DNA of 64,000 bases from JANMDN01 sp031376285 (GCA_031376285.1 JANMDN010000021.1:5586-69585), one strand, 5' to 3'. Numbered from the stretch's first letter, positions 16,629-27,035 are shown. The notes: generated from the letters alone by a model not told the origin. Made by a program: numbers and translations.

Positions 16629-17435
16629 ATGAGTGACCTCGCCCGCGTCGTCTCGCTGCACTCCTACCCGATCAAGGGCTGTGCGGGGACCAGCCACAGC
16701 GTCGCGACCGTTGACCGTCGTGGTCTCGCGTTCGATCGCGCCTGGATGATCACCGACGGCGACGGCCAGTTCGTCACCCAGCGCCAGGCGCCACGTTTGG
16801 CGCTCATCACACCGACTCTCGAACGCGAACAACTGAACGTCCAGATCGTTGGGGTGGGCGCGGTCACGGTCCCGCTCGAAACGACGTCGAGCGGGACGAA
16901 ACTCGTGACCGTTTGGGGCGATCGATGCGTCGCACGTGACGAGGGCGACGACGTCGCGGCGCTCCTTCGCGAGCACCTCGGCCAGACGGCTCGACTCGTA
17001 CGAATGTCCGAGCGTCACGTACGAGCCGTTCCGGGAAGCGACGCACAGACGGGGTTTGCCGACGCGTTCCCGCTGCTTGTCATCTCCACGAGCTCGCTCG
17101 CAGACGTCAACGCTCGAATCGTCGACCGAGGCGGGCAGGCCGTTGCGATGGAGCGCTTCCGCCCGAACGTGGTCGTCGACGGTTGCGAGGCATACGCCGA
17201 GGACCGGTGGGCAGACGTGATGGTTGGCGACGTGGCTCTGACGATGGCCGGGCCATGTGAACGGTGCACGGTGACGACAGTCGATCAGGCGAGCGGGACC
17301 GTGACCGCTGACGGGGAGCCACTCGCCACCCTGGCGACCTACCGCCGAGGTCGCGACGGCGTGGTCTTCGGTCAGAACGCTGTCCACCGTGGCGCCGGAA
17401 CGATTGCTGTCGCGGACACGGTGCGCAGCGCGTGA
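16629..17435 (+). CDS. MOSC-domain protein (MOSC_N plus MOSC)
   Basis: 268 residues. The N-terminal beta-barrel begins SLHSYPIKGCAGTS and the MOSC domain carries the conserved Cys in AGPCERC near residue 213. Related proteins (mARC/YcbX type) bind molybdenum cofactor and reduce N-hydroxylated compounds, and the FRPN and PCERC elements match that group. The [2Fe-2S] domain of YcbX is absent, so a partner reductase would be needed. It is first gene of a three-gene unit with the FAD protein, whose start overlaps its stop. Confidence 0.85.
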   Translation: MSDLARVVSLHSYPIKGCAGTSHSVATVDRRGLAFDRAWMITDGDGQFVTQRQAPRLALITPTLEREQLNVQIVGVGAVTVPLETTSSGTKLVTVWGDRCVARDEGDDVAALLREHLGQTARLVRMSERHVRAVPGSDAQTGFADAFPLLVISTSSLADVNARIVDRGGQAVAMERFRPNVVVDGCEAYAEDRWADVMVGDVALTMAGPCERCTVTTVDQASGTVTADGEPLATLATYRRGRDGVVFGQNAVHRGAGTIAVADTVRSA

Positions 17436-18658
17436 GCCGGTCGTTCGACGTCGCGATCGTTGGCGCAGGGCCAGCCGGTCTCGCCGCGGCCCTCGCCCTC
17501 GGGCGCCGTGGGGCGTCGGTGTGCGTCGTCGATCGCGCCGACAAGGTCGGGGGCCTCTGCGTGACCCGTGGCGGGAACGGCGGCCGCTACGACGTCGGGG
17601 GTCATGTCCTTTTCGTGCGGTCGTCCGAGCGCCGGCGCTGGCTTGAGCGGCTCTTGAACGGCGACTTGCTCTGGGTCGACCGGCCGGTGTCGAGCGTGCA
17701 GCGCGGAGGGATCCTCCCCGGACGCTACCTCGACCACGCGGCCGGGAGTGGCGGGCCACCCGCGAGGCCGGACCAGGGGGGCGCGGCGTACCTGGACGCG
17801 ATGAATGGCCCCGGGTCGGAGGTCGCCCGCGCGTACCTCGAGAAGATCGACGGGGCTGCGCTTGAGGATATCCCCGCGGTGCGGGTCGAGCGACTCCTCG
17901 TCGGCCAGTCAGCGCCGGACGGGTTTTTCTACCCGAGAAACGGCATCGGTCAGCTGATGACCGCAATGGGGCGCGAGGTCCGCTCGTCTGGCGGGACGGT
18001 GATGGTTGGAACTGCGGTGGAAGCGATTGATGTCGCGGGGTCGCGCACGCGAGGTCTGGTCGTCCGCGGGCCCGATGGAAGTGCCCCCATGCCGACCGGT
18101 TGCGTGATCGTCGCGGTGCCCGTGGGTCATGCGGCGCGGCTCGCCCTGCCGAAGGCACCTGCGTCGGCGACTCCGGACCTTCGAATGCGCGCCGTGTGCA
18201 TCGTGTACCTCGCCATCGACGCCGACCGCCTCTCCCCGGAGCCCTGGATCCAGGTCGATGATGCCCGGGTTCCGTTTGCCCGACTCTTCGAGCCCGTCAA
18301 CTGGAGCCCGTCCCTTGCGAAACCTGGCCGTACGATCGTCGGGTGCGAGTGCTACTGCCAGGGCGACCCGGGCGATCCCATTTGGGGGCAGGACGACGCG
18401 TCGCTCGGGCACCTGTGCGCGGCGCGTTTGCACGACCCGCTCGGCCTGATCGAACGCCCCGACGACGCCGAACTCGTCGAAGTGGTGCGCATTCCGAGGG
18501 CCTACCCCATCGCATCGGTCGACGAAATGGCGCTCGCGAGCGAGCCCGCGCGATGGCTCGCTGGTGTGGCTGGCATCGAACTCGCCCAAGGTGGGGCGGT
18601 CATCGAGGCATTCGAGGTCGGAGAGGCCGCCGCGGGGAGGGCACTTGCCGCGCTCTGA
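17432..18658 (+). CDS. FAD-dependent oxidoreductase (protoporphyrinogen-oxidase/amine-oxidase-like)
   Basis: 408-residue flavoprotein with the N-terminal dinucleotide fold VAIVGAGPAGLAAALALG and the downstream GGRYDVGGHVLF motif, as in protoporphyrinogen-oxidase/UDP-galactopyranose-mutase-like proteins. The substrate region is not recognisable. The usual C-terminal GD motif binding FAD ribityl is weak; it ends in EVGEAAAGRAL. The GTG start overlaps the MOSC stop by 4 nt, and the following MFS gene starts inside its end. Confidence 0.75.
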   Translation: MSRSFDVAIVGAGPAGLAAALALGRRGASVCVVDRADKVGGLCVTRGGNGGRYDVGGHVLFVRSSERRRWLERLLNGDLLWVDRPVSSVQRGGILPGRYLDHAAGSGGPPARPDQGGAAYLDAMNGPGSEVARAYLEKIDGAALEDIPAVRVERLLVGQSAPDGFFYPRNGIGQLMTAMGREVRSSGGTVMVGTAVEAIDVAGSRTRGLVVRGPDGSAPMPTGCVIVAVPVGHAARLALPKAPASATPDLRMRAVCIVYLAIDADRLSPEPWIQVDDARVPFARLFEPVNWSPSLAKPGRTIVGCECYCQGDPGDPIWGQDDASLGHLCAARLHDPLGLIERPDDAELVEVVRIPRAYPIASVDEMALASEPARWLAGVAGIELAQGGAVIEAFEVGEAAAGRALAAL

Positions 18659-20030
18659 GGCACTCTCCCCACTTCGACAACGGGAGTTTCGCCTCCTCTT
18701 CTCGGCGCAGACGATTTCCGTTCTCGGCGACGGGTTTTCCATCGTGGCCCTGGCATTCGCCGTCCAGGAGATCAGTCAATCTCAAGCGGCGATCGGACTC
18801 GTTCTCGCCGCAGGTATCCTCCCGCTCTTCGGGCTTGTGCTCGTCGGGGGCGTCTGGGCCGACCGGCTCCAACGCCAACGGATCATGCTCACAGCCGACG
18901 GTGTCCGAGCGGTTGTCCTGGCCACGATGGCGGCGTTGCTCGTGTCGGGGGTTGCCGAGGTCTGGCATCTCGCAGCCCTGAATGCACTCCACGGGGCGGC
19001 GGCGGCGTTCTTCAACCCGGCATCGACGGCGTTCGTCCCCGAGGTGGTTGACGACGCCGAACTCCACCGTGCGAATGGGCTGCTCGGAATGACCCGAAGC
19101 GCGGCCATGATCGCCGGCGGTGCGCTTGCCGGGCTCTTGATCGACGCGGTCGGGGCGGGGGCAGCGATTGCCATCGACGGAGCCAGCTTTGCGATCAGCG
19201 CCGCCTGCCTTCTCGCGATGCGCCCGCGTTCGCGAGAAGCGCCGGCCCGTGAACCGTTCCTTCAGGAGATGGCCGCGGGCTGGGACGAGGTCCGGTCCCG
19301 CAGTTGGGTCTGGATGAGCATTCTGATCTTCGCGCTCCTGTTCTTGCTCTACCTCGCCCCGTTCGAGGTCGTGGGACCGATCGTTTCGAGACGTGACTAT
19401 GGCGGGGCGACGGTCTTCGGGTTGACGACCGCCGCCATCGCCGTCGGGGTCGGCCTCGGAAACCTGCTCGTGGTCCGCTGGGCCATCCCGAGCCCGGTGC
19501 TGATCTCCGCGACGCTCCTCATGGCGATGGCGGTCTCGCCGCTTCTTCTGGCCGTCGTCGCACCGCTCTGGGCCCTTCTCCCCTTCTATTTCGTCGAAGG
19601 CGTGGGTGTCGGCCTCTTCATGGGCACATGGACGACGGCACTTCAGCGGGGGATTCCGGAGGAACGCCTCTCCCGAGTGAGCGCCTGGGACTGGATGGGA
19701 TCGCTCGCGGGCCTCCCGATCGGATACGTGGTGGCCGGATTTCTGGTCGAGCAAGTCGGGACCGACCAAGTGCTCTACGGAATGTCCGCCTGCGCGCTCC
19801 TGCTGGCTGCGTGGATGATGCTCGCACCGGCCGTCCGGGGAATCGGATCTCATGTGGTCGCCGCGCATGAGCTTCCCGCCGCGCTCGCGGGGGACCCCGA
19901 ACGCGATGAAATCGCGTCGACCCAGGCGACGTCTGGTGGGGCGACGGTCGCGCTGCTCGTGGCATGCGGCGCCGTGTTCACGGTGCTTCGCGTCATGTGG
20001 CGTCGCGCGCGGCGAGCACGTCGCGGGTAG
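18645..20030 (+). CDS. MFS exporter (EntS/MFS_3-like)
   Basis: 461-residue transporter with about 12 helices, beginning LRQREFRLLFSAQTISVLGDGF, the opening of the EntS-like MFS_3 group. The TTG start at 18645 has GGGGAGG 4 nt upstream and avoids a non-conserved N-terminal extension; it overlaps the oxidoreductase end by 14 nt. A C-terminal extra helix plus a poly-Arg tail is seen. The TAG stop abuts the predicted stop of the opposing c-di-GMP gene. Confidence 0.82.
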   Translation: MPRSEALSPLRQREFRLLFSAQTISVLGDGFSIVALAFAVQEISQSQAAIGLVLAAGILPLFGLVLVGGVWADRLQRQRIMLTADGVRAVVLATMAALLVSGVAEVWHLAALNALHGAAAAFFNPASTAFVPEVVDDAELHRANGLLGMTRSAAMIAGGALAGLLIDAVGAGAAIAIDGASFAISAACLLAMRPRSREAPAREPFLQEMAAGWDEVRSRSWVWMSILIFALLFLLYLAPFEVVGPIVSRRDYGGATVFGLTTAAIAVGVGLGNLLVVRWAIPSPVLISATLLMAMAVSPLLLAVVAPLWALLPFYFVEGVGVGLFMGTWTTALQRGIPEERLSRVSAWDWMGSLAGLPIGYVVAGFLVEQVGTDQVLYGMSACALLLAAWMMLAPAVRGIGSHVVAAHELPAALAGDPERDEIASTQATSGGATVALLVACGAVFTVLRVMWRRARRARRG

Positions 20031-23000
20031 CTACCCGCCGCACTTCGCGAAGGCGTCCCTGGTGACAAGCTCGCAGAGGGCCTCGACAAGGCCAGGGTCG
20101 AACTGCGTGCCCGCGCACCGCCTGAGCTCGGAAATGGCGTCGGGGTTGTCTCGGCGCGGCGTGCCCCTGGTCGCTTGTCATCGTCACGAACGCCTCGGCA
20201 ACCGCGACGATCCTCGCGCCGAGGGGAATCGCTTCGCCCGAGAGTCCATCGGGGTAGCCGCCTCCGTCCCAGTGTTCGTGATGTCCACGAATGATCGGCG
20301 CGAGCGAGCGAAACTCCGGCGCGGCGGACACAAGGTCGGACCCGACGTCCGCGTGACGACGAACGATGCCCCAGTCGTCGGCGCTCAGCGCGCCCGACTT
20401 GCGCAGGATGGCGTCTGGAACGCCGATCTTGCCGACGTCATGAAGTTGCGCCGCAAGGGCGATCTCCTGGACCTCGCGTTCGGGACGGCGGATGAACGTC
20501 GCGAGGCCCTTCGCGAGGGCCCCGACCCTCACCGAATGCTGGTCTGACCAGCGTTCCCGTTGTTCGACGACGCCCGGGATACGTCGGAGTGTGGTCGATA
20601 CGACAACGTTGTCCGCCGGACGGTTTCGAACTCTCGCTTCCCAAAGCGCGGCGACAACAGCGTCGTCGCAGGAGAAGGCAAGGTTGCGTCCCAGGCGTTT
20701 GGCCGCGTACATCGCACGGTCGGCCATGTCGACGAGCGAGCCGCGGTCCTGAGCGTTGTGAGGAAAGACCGCCGTCCCGATGGAGCACGTGAGGTGGGCC
20801 GGACCCGAGCCGCTGAAGGTCGTGCCCGCAATCGCCGCTCGAACCCGCTCGGCCGTCGCGAGTGCCCGGGGGCCGTCGGCTTCCGGGAGGAGGATGAGGA
20901 ACTCCTCACCGCCCCACCTGCCGAGGACGTCCACATGGCGCAGGCAAGTACGTGCCACCTCGCTCACCTGGCAAAGCGTTGCGTCCCCTGCCGCGTGGCC
21001 GTGCTGGTCGTTCAGCTGCTTGAAGTGGTCGAGATCGAGGAACAGGAGTCCGCACGAATGCCCGTAGCGCTGGGCTCGCTCGATCTCCGCGTCGATCGCC
21101 GCGATCAGCGCGCGCTGGTTCGCAAGGCCGGTCAACGGATCGGTGGTGGCGAGCGCAGTAAGGTCGTCACGCGCTTTACGAAGGTCGCCGGTTCGTGCGT
21201 CCACCCGCTGCTCCAGTTCCTGCCCCCAGCGCTCCAACTCGATGTTTTTCGCGGTCAGCGCGTCGCGGGCGTCGCGAAGACGCTCACGGGCGGTGTCGAG
21301 GGCGTCGGCCGCCGCCGCAATCTCGAAGGCCATGACGTTGAAGCTCGCGGCCATCTCGCCGAGCTCGCCAGCGGACCGAACGTCGACGGGTCGGATGTCG
21401 ACGTCGGCGCGCGCGCCATCCAGGTCACCATCGGCGAGCGCGCGGAGCCCCCGGCGAAGGTCGGTGAGAGTGCCTGAGGCGAGCCGTCCTGCCGCGCGAG
21501 CGACCTCTCCCACGGCGTGAGAGACGATCCCAGGTAGGACCAGCCCCACGCTGATCGTGAGGAGCGCGACGGCGACGAAGATGTCCTCGAGTAGCGCTTT
21601 CAACCCTGGGCGTCCCTCCCCGATGCTGTTCACCGCCATGAGGTAGCCGGCTCCGTCGAGAGCGAGCACCACGACCATCGCTCCGGTGAGTTTCACGTGG
21701 AGCGAACGGAGCTGGATACCCAGTCCGGCCGCGCGGCGGTCCTCCAAGACGCGCCAGGCGTAGAAGATCGCGCCGGCGTAGGCAAAGCCGACCCCCGCGA
21801 GCACACTCGGCATCCCGTAATGCTGGAAGCCGAGAACGGTCGCAACCAGCCAGACAAACGACGCCGCGACGCCCGCGTTGATCGCGAGGCGTGAGGCGCG
21901 GTAGGGGCGCTCCATCTCGGGCGCGTTTCGCCGCAGCAGCCACACGGCGATGCTCGGCAGGCAGATCCCGATCAGGTAGGTGAGATTGGCGGCGGCAAGG
22001 AGCCACGGCGGGTCGCCGGTGAGCAGGAAGAGGATCGCCATCGTCGCGGTGAGGAGCGTCGCCACCCAAGGGACGTCGCGCCGGGTTCGTCGAGCGAGCG
22101 CCCGTGGAAGGAGACCGTCCTCGGAGAGCTGCGCGAGCGTTCGCGAGGCCCCTGCAAGCGGCTGAAGCGTCCCGTGGAACATGTTCAGGACCATGAACCA
22201 GATCGCCGCTGCCTTCGCGGCTGCCCCGAGAAGGGGCGCGTACGTCGGGCCGAGCGCGGAGGCGAGCTGGTCGCCGACCGCCTCGCTGCCGATCACGCCG
22301 AGACCGTTCGTGCCGATGGCGCCCAGCAAGACGATCGGAAGGAGGACGAAGTAGACACTCGCCATCCCGGCGCTCACGAACATCGCCCGCGGCACGTTGC
22401 GGGCCGGATCCTTGGTCTCCCCGACGTGGCACGCGGCTGCCTCGAAGGCGGGGGCCGCGAAGCCGATCAGGTACAACCCTGCCATCGCGCTCGTGACCCA
22501 CCCAAAGGCTCCGTCAAACGGGACGTCCAGGCTGAAATCAAAGGACTGGCGCCAATCGACGGTTCCCGAAAAGACCGGGATGGCTGTTGCCCCAAAGGCG
22601 AGTGTGGCCGAACCGATCGCGATCACGGTGGCAACCCGCGCCGCGAGCCAGACGCCGGCCAAGTTGATCGCGACAAACACGGCGACGATCGCGATGGCAA
22701 GGGCCGTGACCGGAACCATCGGGAGGTACCAGGTGTGAAGCGCCGAGGCCGAGAGGAGTGCGGTGAGCCCGCATGTCGGAATCCATCCCCACCAGTAACA
22801 AACCCCGGTGAGGTTGGCGAGGACGGGACTGTAGGGCCGAAAGGCCTCCGCGCAGGTCGCCGCGATCCCACCCACTCGCTTCGGCCACATCAGGACGAGT
22901 TCGATCCAGCCGGGGAGCGCCGCCCAGGCGAGAATGAGCCCGACCGCAAGGAGCGGCACCGCTCCACTGCCCTGTGCCGCGATGAGCGCCGCCATGAGGA

Positions 23001-23136
23001 AGAGACTCTGGTTGCTGCCCCCGAGCGCAAGCGAGGTCGTGCCGACCCAACCGAGGGTCCGCGGGTGGTCGACGGCGTTTGGCGCGCCGTCGCTCGCGTT
23101 CGGCGACGAACGCGTTCGTTGAGTTGGTTGCGACAC
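20031..23136 (-). CDS. APC permease-HAMP-GGDEF-HD-GYP fusion, frameshifted near C-terminus
   Basis: Domains in order: amino-acid/polyamine permease-like region (about 30-465, about 12 helices); two further helices (480-540); HAMP-like (540-600); coiled coil (605-660); GGDEF with intact GGEEF (742-746) and I-site RHVD (734-737); HD-GYP with HD (899-900) and HHEHWDGGGYPDGL (952-965). It should both make and degrade c-di-GMP in response to a transported or sensed solute. As read, the frame leaves the HD-GYP family after residue 990. Dropping one G in the G4 run (20164-20167, C4 on plus) restores DNPDAISELRRCAGTQFDP and ends at TAG 20031-20033, giving about 1034 residues. This could be a real mutation or a sequence error. 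Confidence 0.85.
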
Positions 23137-23365
23137 GGGTCAGTCGTCTCAGGTGGCCAGATCGGCAAGGGCACGCACTGCGTCTCATCCATTCGCGGTC
23201 GCGTGCTCTATTGATAGTGAGGCCCCTGCCCGACGAAAAGTTTGCAGAGATAGTGCCGGTGACGCCAAAAATTCGACAGAAACCGCAACTCTGGCGCAAC
23301 GCCCCTCGTTCGCTCCTCGTCGAGAGGAACTGCGAAGGGGCGCGCGGACCGATTACGCTTTGGGC

Positions 23366-24811
23366 GTGGCGACGGCGACAACATCACTCATGGCGGAACG
23401 CTTCCGGGCAATCGTCGGAGCGACCAACGTGCTCGACGGGCCGCTCGAACGGACGATCTACGGACGCGACGGCTCGATCGCGGCCGGGGAATGCGGCCTG
23501 GTTGTGCTCCCCGGCGATACCGCGGAGGTCTCGGCCTGCCTTGCGCTGGCAGCGGAACTGGACGTGGCCGTCGTGCCGAGGGGCTCCGGCACGGGTCTCA
23601 CCGGGGGAGCTATTCCGCTCGACGGGGCCGTTGTGCTCTCGCTCGCGCGGATGCGCCGGATCATCGAAATCGACCCAGAGACACCCTGCGCGTGGGTCGA
23701 GCCGGGCGTGCTGAACCTCGACATCTCGGTTGCGGTCCGCCATCTCGGGTTGCACTACGCGCCCGACCCCTCGAGCCAGGCGGCCTGTTCGATCGGCGGC
23801 AACGTCGCCACGAACTCCGGTGGTCCGCACTGCCTCGCCTCCGGGGTGACCGTCGAGCACATCATCGCGATCGAATGGGTCCTCCCAAATGGTGAGGTGC
23901 TCATGCTGGGCGGGCTCGCCCCGGACGCCGCCGGGCTCGACCTGCGGGGGCTCGCCGTCGGAAGCGAAGGCACGATGGGCGTCGCGACGAAGATCTGCGT
24001 GCGCCTGATGCGCAATGCCCCGGCGCTCGAAACGCTTCTTCTCGATTTCGAGGATGCCGCCGATGCCGGGGCGTGTTGCGGAGCGGTCATCGCGGGCGGT
24101 GTCATCCCGGCAGCGATGGAGATGATGGACCAGAAGATGATCCAGGCCGTCGAGGAGTTCGTCCACGCCGATCTCCCGATCAACGCTGGCGCGCTGCTCC
24201 TGATCGAGGTCGACGGCACGCCGAACCAGGTGGCCGCAGAGCGTGCGCTCGTCGAAGCGGTGGCGAAGGCGCATCGAGTGACGACGGTTCGCGTCGCGTC
24301 CTCGGCTGCCGAGCGCGACCTCTTCTGGAAGGCCAGAAAAAGCGCGTTCGGCGCTGTCGCCCGGATCGCCCCGAACTACTATCTGCATGACTGCGTCGTG
24401 CCGCGCACGCGCCTCGTCGAGATTCTCTCCCGCATCCGCGAAATCGCGGCCGCCCGGGACCTGATCATCATGAACGTCTTCCATGCGGGCGACGGCAACC
24501 TGCATCCGCTGATTGCGTTCGATCGTCGCGACCCGGAGCAGGTCGAGCGCGTACACGCCGCCGGCAAGGACATCATCGAGGCGTGCGTCGCCGTGGGCGG
24601 TGTCCTCACGGGCGAGCACGGCGTCGGCCTCGAAAAGCGCGACTTCATGGGGCTGACCTTCACCGCAGCCGACCTCGAACAGCAGGCCTGCGTGCGCTCG
24701 GCGTTTGACCCGTCCGGACGGATGAATCCGGCCAAGGTCCTCCCGATCGGGAGCCGCTGCGGCGAGCTGATCCTCGATGCCTCGTCGCTCCCGGAGGGGA
24801 CGTGGCTCTAA
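23366..24811 (+). CDS. glcD: Glycolate oxidase subunit GlcD (FAD-linked oxidase)
   Basis: Flavoprotein subunit oxidising glycolate or D-lactate to the keto acid. The PCMH FAD-binding domain is evident (VVPRGSGTGLTGGAIP and CSIGGNVATNSGGPHCL), followed by the FAD-oxidase C domain with NVFHAGDGNLHP and GEHGVGLEKR. The GTG at 23366 gives 481 residues; an ATG 8 codons on is equally possible. An upstream in-frame extension lacks conservation. It overlaps glcE by 10 nt. Confidence 0.9.
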   Translation: MATATTSLMAERFRAIVGATNVLDGPLERTIYGRDGSIAAGECGLVVLPGDTAEVSACLALAAELDVAVVPRGSGTGLTGGAIPLDGAVVLSLARMRRIIEIDPETPCAWVEPGVLNLDISVAVRHLGLHYAPDPSSQAACSIGGNVATNSGGPHCLASGVTVEHIIAIEWVLPNGEVLMLGGLAPDAAGLDLRGLAVGSEGTMGVATKICVRLMRNAPALETLLLDFEDAADAGACCGAVIAGGVIPAAMEMMDQKMIQAVEEFVHADLPINAGALLLIEVDGTPNQVAAERALVEAVAKAHRVTTVRVASSAAERDLFWKARKSAFGAVARIAPNYYLHDCVVPRTRLVEILSRIREIAAARDLIIMNVFHAGDGNLHPLIAFDRRDPEQVERVHAAGKDIIEACVAVGGVLTGEHGVGLEKRDFMGLTFTAADLEQQACVRSAFDPSGRMNPAKVLPIGSRCGELILDASSLPEGTWL

Positions 24812-25842
24812 GCCCGACCACCGTCGCCGAGGTCGCCGCCATGCTCGCCGAGGCCAGTGCCAGCGGCCAGCGTGTCCTGCCCATTGGCGGTGGAACCCAC
24901 CTGCGCCAAGGTCGCCCTGAGGCGGTCGATCTGGATCTCTCGACGCGGGGGCTCAACCGGATCGTCGCGCACGAACCAGCGGACCTCACGGTGACCGTCG
25001 AAGGGGGCGTTTCGGTGGTCGACCTCGACGCGGCGCTCGCGTCGGCGGGGCAGTGCTGGCCGCAGGTCGATGTGCTTCCCGGCGCGACCGTCGGCGGTGT
25101 CCTCGCGGCTGCCGTGAGCGGGCGGACGCGCATCCGCAACGGTCCGGTCCGGGACGGCCTGCTCGAAGTCGTCGTTGCGACCGGCGACGGGCGTGTGGTG
25201 AAGGCAGGGGGCAAGACCGTCAAAGGCGTCGCGGGCTTCGACCTGTGTCGACTGCTCGTCGGCTCGATGGGAAGCCTCGGGGTCATCTGCGAGGTCACGC
25301 TAAAGCTCTGGCCGAGGCCAGCCGCACTCGGTTGGTTCGGCGTCCAGGGGTCGACCGATGACTGCCTCGCGGCGGCTCGGCGTGTCATGGCGACTCACCA
25401 CCGCCCGGCCGCGCTGATCCTCACCCCTGGCGCGCTCGCCGTCCAGCTTGCCGGGACTCCGAGCGACGTCGTCGCGCCTGAGGACTTCGCCGTCGTCGAC
25501 GAACCGACGCGCCTGAGCGCCGTCGGGCGCCTGCGGGTCGGCGTCCCTCCGATTCGGCTTGCCGAAATGGTGGCGTCGCTCGATCAGGACCGGCGCGCCT
25601 TCGAAGCGCTTGTGGGCGTCGGGTCGGTCGAGGTCGCGGTGGCGTCTATCGCCGACATCGAGGCCGTGCGCGCTCAGGCCATTGCCCTGGGCGGTCACGC
25701 GATCGTCATCGACGGACCAGACGCGCTCCGGATCGACCCATGGGGTCCACCGCCGCCTGGCGCGGGCCTGATGAAGCGCATCAAGGCGACCTTCGACCCT
25801 GCGGGCATCTTGGCTCCGGGCCGGCTTGTGGAGGCGATGTGA
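24802..25842 (+). CDS. glcE: Glycolate oxidase subunit GlcE
   Basis: Second FAD-binding subunit of the GlcDEF complex, 346 residues. It retains the PCMH core (VLPIGGGTHL, VTVEGGVSVVDLDAAL, LPGATVGGVLAAAVSGRTRI) and AGGKTVKGVAGFDLCRLLVGS, but has a shorter C-terminal part than GlcD, as normal for GlcE. The GTG start lies within the end of glcD, and its stop overlaps the glcF start (GTGA). Confidence 0.9.
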   Translation: MALSPTTVAEVAAMLAEASASGQRVLPIGGGTHLRQGRPEAVDLDLSTRGLNRIVAHEPADLTVTVEGGVSVVDLDAALASAGQCWPQVDVLPGATVGGVLAAAVSGRTRIRNGPVRDGLLEVVVATGDGRVVKAGGKTVKGVAGFDLCRLLVGSMGSLGVICEVTLKLWPRPAALGWFGVQGSTDDCLAAARRVMATHHRPAALILTPGALAVQLAGTPSDVVAPEDFAVVDEPTRLSAVGRLRVGVPPIRLAEMVASLDQDRRAFEALVGVGSVEVAVASIADIEAVRAQAIALGGHAIVIDGPDALRIDPWGPPPPGAGLMKRIKATFDPAGILAPGRLVEAM

Positions 25843-27035
25843 CGACCCAGTCCGGTTGGCGGTCAGGCCTACTCGCCCCCGATGGTGAGGACATCGTGAA
25901 GTGCGTTGCGTGTGGCCTCTGCCTGCCGCACTGCCCGACGTTTCGGGTCACCGGCAAGGAGACCGCATCGCCCCGTGGGCGCATCGCCGCGATGCGCGCG
26001 GTCGACGAAGGCGCCCCGATGGATGGCGACTTCACCCGAATGATGGACGAATGCTTGGCGTGCAGGGCCTGTGAGGCGGCCTGCCCAAGCGGTGTCCCGT
26101 TCGGACGGATGATCGAAGCGGCCCGCGCGCAGATCGAGCCCGGTCGGGCAACCCCGGCGCGCGGTGTCAAGCGCATCGGCCTGAGCTGGGTCCTTCCGCG
26201 GCCGCGCCTGGTTCGGTTTGCGTCCGTCGGCCTTGCGATCACCCAGCTTCTGCGCCTCGACCGCCTCCTCCCAGCCCGCCTCCGGGTCGCAAGCCCCAGG
26301 GTGTCGCTGCGAGCGGTACGCATGGCGCTGCCGGCGTCGGTGGGGTCCGGTCCGGTCGCGGCGGTGTTGACCGGGTGCGTCATGGATGGGCCGTACCGGC
26401 CGATCAACGTGGCGACGCTCACGGCGGCCGCAAGCGCCGGCTACCGCGCCGAGCCGCGGGCCGGCTGCTGCGGGGCGCTCGCAATGCACTACGGCCTGCC
26501 TGACGTGGCGAAGCGTCTCGCTCGCGAGCGGATCGCGGAGATGGACGACGCCGAGATCGTGGTGGTCAATAGCGCCGGTTGTAGCGGCCACATGAAGAGC
26601 TACGGCGAGCTGCTCCGCGACGATCCGCTGTGGTCCAAGCGTGCGGAGGGCTTCGGCGCGAAGGTTCGCGACCTTCTGCAGCTACCCGTCACCCCGAAGC
26701 GCCAGCACCCGGGCCTGGTCGCGGTGCACGACGCCTGCCACCACCTGCATGCCCAGGGAATCGGTCCGGAGCTTCGGACGCTGCTTCGCGACTGCGGCGC
26801 GGAACCGGTGGAACTGCGCGACCCCGGGCGCTGCTGCGGCGCGGCGGGAATGTATGCCCTGACCCAACCGGAGATCGCGGGGGAGCTGCGTCGGCAGAAG
26901 GCCGAGGCGATCATCGCCACAGGCGCGCCACGGGTGGCGGTCGCAAACCCGGGCTGTGCGATCCAGATCGCCTCAGGCCTGCGCGAACTGGGTTCTGACG
27001 TCGAGGTCGTGCACCCGGCGCAGCTGCTGACGTGA
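25839..27035 (+). CDS. glcF: Glycolate oxidase iron-sulfur subunit GlcF
   Basis: 398-residue electron-transfer subunit. Two 4Fe-4S ferredoxin motifs (CVACGLCLPHCP and CLACRACEAACP, residues about 20-80) precede two CCG domains with AGCCGAL and GRCCGAAG. It passes electrons from GlcD to quinone at the membrane. The GTG at 25839 is chosen because it overlaps the glcE stop and gives the standard N-terminus. It overlaps the SCO1 gene by 4 nt. Confidence 0.92.
   Translation: MTTQSGWRSGLLAPDGEDIVKCVACGLCLPHCPTFRVTGKETASPRGRIAAMRAVDEGAPMDGDFTRMMDECLACRACEAACPSGVPFGRMIEAARAQIEPGRATPARGVKRIGLSWVLPRPRLVRFASVGLAITQLLRLDRLLPARLRVASPRVSLRAVRMALPASVGSGPVAAVLTGCVMDGPYRPINVATLTAAASAGYRAEPRAGCCGALAMHYGLPDVAKRLARERIAEMDDAEIVVVNSAGCSGHMKSYGELLRDDPLWSKRAEGFGAKVRDLLQLPVTPKRQHPGLVAVHDACHHLHAQGIGPELRTLLRDCGAEPVELRDPGRCCGAAGMYALTQPEIAGELRRQKAEAIIATGAPRVAVANPGCAIQIASGLRELGSDVEVVHPAQLLT

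Noticed and set aside
16455..18158. Long minus-strand open frame over the MOSC and FAD genes
   Set aside because: Arg/Pro/Ser-rich shadow of the plus-strand genes; only its last 68 codons (16248-16454) look like a real protein.
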